From assembly GCA_914767715.1 (NCBI GenBank), contig OU612068.1, positions 19,962,001 to 20,026,000 of the forward strand: a DNA stretch of 64,000 bases, given 5' to 3'. Within the stretch, counting starts at the first letter, position 1. The number at the start of each line of letters is the position of its first letter. A program made the translations under genes and the position numbers. Positions 1-11,600 of the stretch are shown here, piece after piece. The notes under the pieces were generated by a model. It was not told the DNA's origin and did no database searches. It worked only from the letters and a program-made list of their open reading frames with translations. Origin of the DNA: Membranipora membranacea. Its lineage: Eukaryota; Bryozoa; Gymnolaemata; Cheilostomatida; Membraniporidae.

Positions 1-704
1 ACCTGGCGACATCGTCCACAAGCGCCGACAGTAACACGTCAGAGATACAGCTGAACACCGCCTACCATAAACTAATGATAAAGGTTAGAGGTCGACAGTC
101 AAGGAGAGAAAATCGAGACGATACTGCCGGTGTGGAACAGAAATTACTCCCTCCAAACATCCATAAAGACAAAACAAGGTTGGAAAGTGTATCTTCTTTT
201 TTTTTAAGTTCCTGGAAGGAGTTGTCTCATTGGCTTCTAATATATCAAGAAGCAGAATTTGATACTACTGCTCAAATTGAGATATATTTATTTTTTTAAT
301 TTACAATGATACAAACCAAGTGAATAATCCAAAAAAAATTCCAAAATCAGGTCCATGCTTAAGCCTTCTGCTGCAAACAGTCTCTCAAACAAGGGTGTTG
401 TCCCAAACTCTCGGCTCAAACCAGGTAGTTTGGGACATGTGCCCTAAACCCCCTGCCCAAACTAAACCACATTTTTGAGGTTGTCTACTCCTTGAAAACT
501 TTTGTATTTTGTCCTATAAGAACTTACTGGGCATTGATATTAGATTTACTAATGTTTATGGTTATTATACGACAGTAACCGCCTATAGAAGGCCCTTGAA
601 CCCTATCTCTTTTCCTTAGAGACAAGTTTGTCTTAGTCGAGTAGCCATATGTAATGAAATCAAGAGTTTATTGCCATCTACTCAATAATTATCTTATCTG
701 CTAT

Positions 705-953
705 TTTAGCAAAGTTTGTAGGCGTAAAGTGTTTTCCGCGTATGATGAGAAGAGAGTTGTGGATGGTGTTATGCCCTCTAAAATGGACAAGAAAATCAGA
801 AGGCATTTTGACAAGAATGTACCCATTGTTGACCACTGGAGAAGTTCCGATAGAATAATCACAGAGTCGCAACAGAGAAACGAACAGAAAACAACAGATT
901 TGTTGGAACATATTAAGTCCAGACTGTATGAGTTTGGCGGCAAGCCTAAATGA
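705..953 (+). CDS. Probable last coding exon of an unidentified gene
   Basis: An open frame follows a possible splice acceptor (an ag near 704, or a second near 719) and runs to a stop at 951-953. The peptide is highly charged and helical-looking: it contains KRVVDGVMPSKMDKK, then RRHFDKNVPIVDHW, and ends SRLYEFGGKPK. I do not recognise the family. The first 83 bases of the window also hold an open frame (ending AYHKLMIK before a gttaga donor) that could be the preceding exon. Its simplest donor ends in phase 0, whereas the best acceptors here need phase 2, so the two were not joined. The gene would start left of the window. The charge pattern and the clean stop favour a real exon, but chance is not excluded. 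Confidence 0.4.
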   Translation, partial: FSKVCRRKVFSAYDEKRVVDGVMPSKMDKKIRRHFDKNVPIVDHWRSSDRIITESQQRNEQKTTDLLEHIKSRLYEFGGKPK

Positions 954-2619
954 GGTAGTTGACAGCTACTAATGAACGGTACTCGATCAGTCAAACAAGG
1001 TATTAACTCTTCTATTGCACTTGATTGGTCTCTTGAGAAGTCCTCTTGTTTGAAAAATATTGAAAAGCAGAACACAAATCTTTGATGTTCAGTCTACAGT
1101 TATTCTATAGCTAACTGATGGAGTTATAAGAATACATATTTGATTAATATACAGCAAAAATAATATTTACTAAAATAAAATATGAAGTCCTTTTGTGAAA
1201 AGTGCTCTCAGCTGCTAGAACAAAGATTCGGGTGTGTTTGAACAAGTGTCGTGATTAGCGATGAAGTATACTCGGCCTGTAGGTCAATCATTATAACACA
1301 GTATAATCTGCTAGCCTGCCCTTTAATCACTGCTATGAGTTGTGTGTAAGAGGCGGCCTATGGTGAGTTTATATTCATTACTAATTTCGGTTTTAATTTG
1401 GTACAATATCGCATTCTATGGTTCAATTGTAACTGCGGTAATTAAGTATGGTGTTGGTCTGAATAACCAACAAAAGGTTTCCGTCAGCGGTGTTCTGCTT
1501 ATCTTGCAAGCTTCAAATAATGTGTGTGGCGCTCACTTCCTGGTCTATTTACGGATTACCAGATAAAATGTTGCTTAAGTGCTCAAAAGATTGGAAGATC
1601 AAGTGGAGTTGACCGTACCATGATAACAAACACCTTTCTCTGATAACAGACTACCGCTAACTCCATCTGGATCTAAGTCTAAAGTCAAAAACCCAGACTT
1701 ATATTACCATGTTTTATCTTCACTGTTTAAGAAACATTACTTAACAACTTTTTGCAAGATAACTGACCCTTTTCGGATGTTGTATCCAAGGGTCTCCAAA
1801 CAAAAACTCGCTCAAATTAATGCTCTCTGTGTAAAAGGTGAAACATCTTTACAGTCTTGCGATCACTTCAATGATGACTTGGGTGGTCCTGTTGAAAACA
1901 GGCTCCCACAAAGAACTATCGTTGGCTAGATACTCACTGATGTTTAGTCAATTATAACAGTTGGGTCTAGATAAAAAGATCATCATTGTTATAATCTTCT
2001 TAATCATAACTGACAGAGCTCAACTGGTACAAAGGTTTACTGTGTTTGTTCATAGGCTGAAAAAGGTAACAAGTTATACAATGAATCAAATTATCAGATC
2101 ACTTGATACATCAATGCTGCCTGCAGCGTGAAACATTAAAGTCTGATTATCGACATTGTATCAGTTACGTGCCATAAATTGAAAATCTATACCAATTATT
2201 AAAACCTTACCTCAACACTTGATAAAAAAATAATAATTCTATGGTGTACTTGACACTAATAGTGATATGTTGAGTAGAGGGACAAGCAGAATGGATGGGT
2301 AGTAAGCCGTTTACCATGCTGACAAGAAAGCCCAAAGGTATTACTGTTATCCTCATTAGGAAGGTCGTTTTGTCATAAATCTCGGGTCGGTAATGATGAC
2401 GGCCCTGAACTCATACATGTAAGTGCATTAACCTTAAGTTAGATATTGCTTGCTAACCCATGTTAGCCTTAGTAAGGCAGCACACAACACTTTTATATCA
2501 TTTTTATAGCGGAGTTGAGAGACAAAGTATGTCATCACCCTGGAGTGGCAGAGGTTGGCCTCTTTAATATCGTTCTGAAGGATATTGAGAAATAAATCTA
2601 GGTTTGGGTCAGTAAGAAC
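954..2619. other. Intergenic stretch and presumed 5' region of the channel gene
   Basis: No supportable gene was seen. The short open frames here lack recognisable protein sequence or good splice signals. The stretch probably holds the 3' flank of the left-edge gene and the promoter and 5' UTR of the channel gene, but no core promoter motif could be picked out with confidence. Confidence 0.4.
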
Positions 2620-5600
2620 ATGGAAAGTTATAATCCAGAGTCGGAATCTTATAATCACATCGTATTTAATCAATATGTGAACGAGGCTGCAGAGTACCAG
2701 CTGGATGAGCATCAAGTGGGGATAATTCCGACAACTACCGGTCACTCTACTTCACCACAACACCAGGTAACAAACATCTTTACACTATACCATGTTATTC
2801 TAGATTTACTTTCCATTGAGTCCAATTTGACCCAAGACTGTGTGGCATCCAGCAGCATTATCTCGTATAATGTTTTTTCGATATCCGTATGCTTGAAATT
2901 AACAACGCCAAGCGTGTTCTCATCTTGAATGAACCAAAGCTTGTTTAGAGAGAAGTAATTGTGATGACTTCCTAAAAATAAGATACGAAATCTGAATGAA
3001 ATAATTCATCTTCAACAACATTATGGTTAAGAGTCCAGACCAACTTGGATCTCTGTCAGATATTTTGATCATCACTATGCAAAGAAAAATTGATTTTATA
3101 ACAACAATATTTACATTTACTCATCTGTAGGGTGTCTGTGTTATGTCACTCTGAGTGGGTAACTAACTGTGGATGACCCACCCATCTATATGCTGTGAAC
3201 CATAGACTGAATAATAAACCTAGACAGGACACTGTATATAGCTGAAGTGAGGCACTTAATTATGGTGACGCGACGTCACTGGAGGGTGTCGAAACAGTTA
3301 TTTTTACTCATAGCTGTCATTGATTTACCGTTCCCAGCTCGGGTTAAATATTGATAACTCAACTGGCTTCAATCAGAATTTAAGTTTGAAAATTGCAATA
3401 GATTTAGCAGCTTCTGGTGATCACTTTGATAGTCGGTTTAGCTCCATAGCTCAAATATTATCAAAAGAGCAAGCTATTTAAAACGGTGCATAGACTTAAA
3501 GCTATAATTTTTTTGCAGTTTCAGTCCTGATTAAATGCTTATATCTCAAACAATTTTGTTGGAGTTTTGAGTTTGAAAATTACAATAGGTTCAGTAGCTT
3601 CTAGGTTTATTATTAAGTCTATGCTGTGAACTCAACATGGGTGTCTTAGAACAAGTTTGTTCCTTCTGTGGTGGCGGAGGGATATTGCAAAAGTTGGGTA
3701 TTGATTGCAATGTCTTTCGCCACCACAGAGGGAACAAAATTGCTCTACGGGTGTGTATGCTCCCTTGATGATCACAATCAAATAGATATTAAGACTTTTA
3801 AAACTAGGGCTATTCATATTATTAGGTGATGTTGCTGTGCATTAAAAGGTTAAAAGGGTATGCAGATGTTGGATGGATCCATTTTGTTCTTTTTCAGGAT
3901 ACTCTTGCTCTGGTTATATCTAGATGAGGATAAGGGGTTAAATTAGTTAGGACTGCGGTGGTTTGAAATGTACATCAAACCAGTTGACAGGACATCTTTT
4001 GATGGCACTCCTATCTGATTGAATTACCTTTATCACATCCGTCTTTAAATATATTATAATATGTAATTTACTCAATTTGCACCATTCAATGGATATATAC
4101 AAATAAAGGCCATGTGTTAACCTGTCTGTAAATTTCAGTGTCATCAAAAAACGGTTGCATGGGTACTTTAGAACTGTGAGTGTGTATAAAATTTACTCTG
4201 TTTTGTAACGCGATAGATTTAACATTAAACGATATTTATTTTTGTTGCAATGAGAATAAAGCAAATCTATTTTGGTAGTTTAAATGAGTGTTTGGACCAG
4301 AGAATGCCTTAGATTACAAAACTCAACGGAAATCGTGTTAAAAACTCTTTTAAAGGAGAAAATTACATTTACATCTTTCATAGTGCTGGCTGGAGCGCTG
4401 CTGTGATTTTTTATATCTTCGATAACATTTTCTTTACTTTTGAGTGTGACAAATATTTCTACTTTACATTGGTAGCTGTTCAATTTGTTATACAACCCAT
4501 TGGATCCATACCTCATATTGGATTTATTTATTTGATCGGAGATTACCTAGTGTTGCTCCCACAATGCTGTAGCTTCCGAATACATAAAACAAGGTCAATA
4601 TCCAGAAACTTTAGCTCAGGGCTTTGCAGCGATAATTAATGAGAAATTGTTTGATCACCTAAAACAATAATTTGGTATCAAAGGTAGAATTATGAAGCAC
4701 TTGATAGAGTTGGTCACTGTACTGTTCGCATTTTTCTCCGATCTCAAGTACAGCGTCAGAATTCACAGTTTTGATAACATGAAAACATTGCTCCTAGTCC
4801 TATCACAATTAGCCTGCCTGTAAGAAGAATGATTGCATTGAGATGCTAGCGAGGCTGTTATAAAAGGCCTTGCTTTAAAGAAGGTAGGCATCATTTCTAC
4901 AGTAGTCATAGCTGTAAGATGTTTGGTAAAATCTATATTCTAATGGTTTGAAAAGACAATTTTCATCTAACCTGCACTGATCAACTCTAGCACACAACTA
5001 GGGCGGAAATTTTGCTTTTGTTATACCTTCTTGTGTATCCAACTGGGAATATTCTATAATTTTTTTATTTTGTGTTTTCATCAATGATACTCATTTGTGA
5101 CGGCGGCTAGTGTTGCACTTTTGATTTGTCTTCACTAATGACATCGATAATGTTTTGACGCAAGAAGTTAGTTACCAGATAGCGATCATCCAAACAAGTA
5201 ATTTATTGTGTGATACTGTTATGATCACTGATCAATACTACATAATCATCAACATTTTTATCGCACCATTGGTGTAGCAGTCTAGCGGAAGCCTTTTAGT
5301 TAAATTATTCATTGCTGCTGATTAGGTTTTACACAATTCTGCTCTGAGATCATAATATTAGCTGACAGCAAGATACACTTTTATTTATTGCTGCAGATAC
5401 CTGAGTTCTACAGTAACAATGATAGTCATGGTGTGAAGAGAAAAAGAAGAAAGAAACGAAAGTCATCGAGAAGTCTGGAGCTGACTAAAAGTGCAAGCAC
5501 GTGCACTGGTGATCTTTACCTTCTAAATGCAGAACAAACACAAACATACACGCAAGCTGCCGGAATTATGAGCGTGAAATCTGATGCCAACAATATTGAA

Positions 5601-8600
5601 AAAATTGCTTCTGATATGAATGGACAAATGAAATTGAACGGCATTCAAAATATTATTCGTGTGATGCCAGTAAAAACGGCAGCTGTTAGTGCTACAATGG
5701 AAACAAAGCTGAGCAGCATATCCAATACAAGAAGCGCAAACGACCCAATGACCGTACAAGCCAATCAAGAGCAAATTTCACTCAATGATAGCAATCATTT
5801 TTTATCGTCAACGGCAGTAGTAAACAATCTAATCCCGCCTACAATTAGCGAACCGCTGCCAAAGCTTGCTGATCAGGGTCGTTCGCCAAAACCTATTCCT
5901 GGAGAGAGTCCAGAAACGGTCGATGGCAGCACACGAAATAACAATAATAACAACAACAACGTGAAAGCTCGCAAGCGCTACTCTTCAGAGGTCCTCTTGA
6001 AGCCTGCTGCCCTCTCACCTCCAGCGATGGAGAGTGACGATACAACCACAGATATGGAGACTGCCGACACCCAGCCAGCTCAGAATGGAGAAGTGTATAC
6101 TAAACCACCGCCTCGCCGCTCCATATCTATGCCTACAAAGACGAGAACAGACTCAACCAAAACCTCAGATACAGACTCACTATCACGATGGAGAAGTGTT
6201 AAAAATGCTGTCAAAATCACAACAAATATGGCAAAGCAGAACAAATCCAGAAAGGATAGTTTCATGGAAAAGTAAGTTTGATACATTTATAACGGCTTTG
6301 CATTTAGCACTACTTGTGATATTCTATATAGAAGGGGTCCCTCCAAATGTCAGAAATTCGCATCCCCAAGGAGCTGAAACTGAATTTGTAAAATACAATC
6401 CCTATCTCAACCCCACCAATTAAAAGCTCGAATTATGTACTTTTTCTTCAAAACTTGATTTGTGTATTTGTATGCTTTTTCTTAATCCTTGAGGAACCAA
6501 AAATTGAATTTACATAAATTCAGGCTGCCATAACTCATCCTACTATTTAAAGCTCAATATGTGTTTTCTTGTTTTGTCTCTCTAAGATTTAACACGAATA
6601 GACAAGCGACGCACTCTCTGCTTGATCCGATGGAGGAGATGGAGGAGGTATCCCAGCAGCCCTCTTGGTCTGATGACAGTTATCTTAAAATCCAGAGTAA
6701 AAAGTGCTCGAGAGCGCTCAGGAATAAATGTACAGAACTCGTCTTTCATCCTGACGGGAATTTCCTATTTTTCTGGCTACTAGTATTATCTGTAACTGTG
6801 GAATACAATCTCTGGATACAAATACTGAGGCAAGCGTTCCCCTCTGTGCAGGTAAGGAGTTTAACAAGTGGCCAGAATCCGGACTAAACTCTCCTGTCTT
6901 GTTGTTTTTGAACAATTTTTGTTTGAACATGCAGACTTTAATTTCCGTACTATCGGTTCATAATTGGTACTTAATCTTCTGACATTTTGACTGTCCTGTC
7001 CAAATGTTATTGATCTAGCATTAGCCTCATGAATTTTGAGGCTACAGGAATTACACGAGTTCGATGCCTAATGGAAAATCTGCATGACCTAAAACATGCA
7101 CTGACATAAGTGTTCTAACAACATTCTCGTGTTAGGTTTGTTAGCAACCAAGCTGAACTGTTTTGTAGAGCAAAGTTGTTACCTGTTTTATGATGTCCTT
7201 AAGTCAACGCAGTGATATTTCTGACATTAGATATTTTAAAGACTAAATCAAAAATAGAAGCTAGGATAAGAAGCTTGACGTGACATTTTGTGACCGATGA
7301 TAATTATCTATATTAAAAGCGCTGCCTATTAATGTGTAGGTGAAATAGGAGGGTGGGCATCTTAAAGGCAGCTGTGATAGTTTTGTTATTAGCACAGATG
7401 TTGGTACAATCATGATACAACGCCCTAAACTTATACCACGTACAGATGTGCTATGAATTGGTAATCATGAATCCGAAATGACCAATCTATATTTAGCCAT
7501 AGAATAATAGACACGGTGGCCTGGACTAACACATGAACGCACAAATGCACAAAGAAGCATTCGAAGAGAGCATATTAGAGTGTTCTATTATTGTAGAAAA
7601 TGGATTTTTGGGATGTTTTGAGTAGGTAACGGTGTGAAAAAAACCTTGTGTTAGCACTCCAAATCCAAATCCACCAGTCTAGGACGCACTTGATTTAACC
7701 AGATCAAACATTACAAGTAGCGGATAAGCTGCCTTTCCAGCCTATTAAAGCCCCTCTCGACCTTTGCTGTAGGCCTTCTTTTTGTCTGATCATTCATTGC
7801 ATGTGCTTTGCTATGGTATGAATTTGTAATCGTGACTAAAACAAAAGACTTTTTCGTACACAACAAATTAATTAAACACTTGATTAACCAAAGCAGAGAT
7901 ATTTACACCAGAGACTGTAGATATCTATGATCAGTGTTTACACTGTTGAATCAGACTGTTCTGTAAAGAAACAACAACACTGTCATCTACTCTAACATGA
8001 ATAACCGCCCCTTGCAATGCACATGTTTATATCATACCTTCATTTATCGATCATTATGATCAAGGGTGAGATGGAATGAGTAAATCCATTATTGATCTCC
8101 AAAAATTTACAAACAGCGAGAGACCTGATAGCAGTTTGAAAAAAAAGAGAAAAAATTTTATTTGCAAAAACTACTTCATTAGAAATGATACTCTGCGGTT
8201 CTCAATTAATTATTGTTCCACGAGTGCGTGGTTAGGGCATTCTGATCTAAGCACTGTTCTGGCCATGGGCCCCTGGGACTTACATGTCTTTACTTTGCCA
8301 ATGTCCAGTATCAACCAGACCAAGTTTGGTCCATTTGCCTGCATTCCGAGTTGCTCTCTGCGGCGTGGCCAGTAGAGGTGGGCAACTCCAAAGCGCAGGC
8401 AAATGGATCAAACTTGATCTAAGTATCAACCATCCAAAAAACACCAAACAGGGTAAGACACACATATTTTTTACAACCTTCCTTGAAATCTCTCACACTA
8501 ACTCAGCCCTCTTTCCTCTTTGATTTGCTTCAGGTTTGAAGGTTCTAGCACAAACAGAGCTGACTTTACGGACCAGAGAGATCCATGGTAACAAAACCCT

Positions 8601-11600
8601 GATTAGGCTGAAATGGCTGCATGAGCACTGACATCCCCACATTATTATTGTACTTTTTTTTATTTCACTAAATTGGTTCTTTTTACACCCATACATGATT
8701 TTTAATAGTTTATTAGAAGCTTAAAAATAAATGAATATTATTTAGAAATCATGTATGAGTGTAAAAAGAACCAATTTAGTGAAATAAAAAAGTACAATAA
8801 TCATGTGGGGATGTCAGTACTCATGCAGTCATTTTAGCCTAATCAGGTTTTTGTTACCATGGATTTTTCTCTGGTCCATAAAGTCAGCTCTGTTTGTGCT
8901 AGAACCTTCAAACCTGAAGCAAATGAAAGAGGGCTGAGTTAGTGTGAGAGATTTCAAGGTAGGTTGTAAAAAATATTTTTTGTGTGTCTTAGGCCTACCC
9001 TGTTTGGTGTTTTGTGGGTGGTTGATACTGGACATTGGCAAAGTAAAGACATGTAAGTCCCAGGGGTCCATGGTTCTTGCCTGAGGTTTTCCCAGTACAG
9101 TAGAAATCATCCACGACCACTGCCTTCGATTACTGGGGGGCCGTTAGATGGGGGGGCGGATGGGGGCTCAGACTATAGATTACCCTTAATTTTGACGCGC
9201 AATTTCATTAATTTTTTTAAAACTTTCAAAGCGAAGTTTTGCAAGCCACATTACTGCCCCCGTGGTATCCTTGTATATAGAGTGCTTAGCTTGTTTTCAC
9301 AACTCTGACTGATCTCTATATTTTAGGAGGAGTTACCTGCCCTTTGGTTTTCTCTTGATGCTTTTGCCGATGTAATATACTTATTGGATATCCTAGTGCA
9401 GTTTAGAACCGGTTTTCTTGAAGATGGATTACTTGTGTCTAAGCAAAAGCATCTCGCTAAGCACTACATTCGATCAAAATACTTCTACATAGATGTAGCT
9501 TCACTCATTCCATTCGATTTTCTCTACTTTGCCTTTGGTAAGTTACAACAGAGTTCAATGCTACTGTCATTGACAACTGTTATATTATTTATTATCAGTG
9601 TATTTGTTATTGTTATTGTTAAGACAAGACAAAGAGTTAACTCCTTGGACAAGATGGCACTAATAGCATCTTGCCTTGTCTGTTCTAAAAGCATTCTTGA
9701 ATACAACATGTGAGCACTGGAGACTTCTCAGATCTATGCGGAGACATGCAGTACTAGTTACATAAGTCTCAATTTGTGATTCCGAGTACATTTGTTAAAG
9801 CTGCTGGCACGAAAGTTAGATTCCATTGTTATCTCCTGTTGTTTATTGTGGATGTAATATCAAGTGTTATGACTTTCCTCTTGATAACTGACACCATATC
9901 CCTAATGATACTTGTAAATCGATGACTTTTCCCATCCACAACATGTTGAGACACTAATGAGTAATAGACACAAGCATCATGCTGCAAATTTGAAAATTTG
10001 GAAGTTCAACTGTTTGCTGTATAAAACAACAGTGAAAGGAAGCTTTTAGTAGTGTCTATTATCGACCACCACCCTCCATGGGTTGATAATGGAATCAGTG
10101 CCACCAACAGTGACCAGTTTTAAGCGCTTTCTAATAAAGACATGAAAGTTTAATTAAAATGTACTAGGAGTCAAGGACATGATAGCATTATGTCATGGTT
10201 TTTGTTTTATAGGTGTGCAGCCTCTCTTGAGATTTCCTAGGTTTATAAAGATATACAGACTGGTCCAGTTTTTGTACTTAGCCGAGAACCAAGCTACTTA
10301 TCCTAATGTTTTGCGGGTGTGTAACCTCACCCACATCCTCTTACTTCTCTGTCACTGGTTTGCTGCTTTCTACTACATGATATCAAAGGTGAATAAGACA
10401 ATACACTTTTAGCCGAGGAGTTGTCCTTTCCAATGATCAAGAAAGTATTTTGAATAGATGTTCTAATTAATTTTTGTGTCTGATTCAGTGCAAGCTAAAC
10501 ACAGTGCTGTTTTAATATCTTGATTTGATCATTATGAAATAGATGGACAAGTGATCTTGATAAAAGAAAGCGATCAAGTAAAAGATGAAGTAAAGATCGA
10601 GATTTTGATCTTTTAACTCTTTGCTTGGTCTAATTAATTTTTTTCGTACCGTTAAGACGACAATTCTTCTAGCAATCAATAGACTTCAACAAAATTTCTG
10701 ACGTTGTCCCATCACAGAAGTCTAGGATAAGTTTTGTTTCTTTTTTTAGGCTGAGGACCTGGCAGGTAACTGGGTTGTGGGTAATACTAATGAGACGTTA
10801 CTGAGGCAGACCACCCGTCAGTATCTAAAATCTCTCTACTGGTCTACACTTACATTAACCACCATCGGTGATTTACCTTCCCCCGAATCTAACTGGCAGT
10901 AAGTTGCCTTACGGCATCATTATAAGATATTTGGCCCTCTTAGATGCCATAGATAGGCTTTATTTGAAGATGAAGTGATCCATAGTCTTGTTTCTGGCAC
11001 GAATCTGCCTTAACACTAGTTTGAAAAAAAAGGATTCCATTGCTTAAGTCAGATTGTATGCCTCAAGTTCCCAGTAGATGGCATGACTGTGCAATACTGA
11101 AATGGCGTGACTTTGGTATGCTACAATGATACTGTAATTTTTTATATTCGACCAAAGCGCGGCCATAACTTCCTGAAAACGGATTATGACTTCATGGCGC
11201 ATGCATGTTAAGGCATGCAAACCATTTAACATAAGCCTCTAGAGAAACCTTGTAGTGAACAGACTAAATAAACAGGTAGTAACTGTTTCCTTGAGGATTT
11301 AGAATTTACTATCTGATTTCCTGTTTAGTGAAGAGCACCAATCAGGGAGTCTCCTTATTCTGAGAGATTATTCCCTACAGGGTAACAGGAGGTTGATAGC
11401 TAGGATTGTAAGCACTCTTCGTCTTTTTCCGATTCATTCATTTCTCATTACTGATGCACAGTTACTGAGGTCAGCTTGTGGTCACTCACTTGATGACCTG
11501 GTGTGTGGGACCATGACACGGGCGCTCGGAGTACTCGAGTCAAATCTTTATCAAAAAAACTATGGCATTGGTGCTAAGGCTGTATAGGAAAATGTATGGA

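Larger units (their letters stand above)
6852..9326. other. Channel gene intron 3
   Basis: This intron lies between the S1 exon and the S2-S3 exon. About a third of it is the 811-bp foldback element at 8263-9073. Just after that, 9134-9167 is a G-rich run with tracts of 6, 7 and 5 G. The rest shows nothing recognisable. Confidence 0.5.

Noticed and set aside
1342-1566. 74-codon frame with hydrophobic stretches
   Set aside because: It starts at a TTG, lacks a recognisable family and has no supporting splice or promoter signal.
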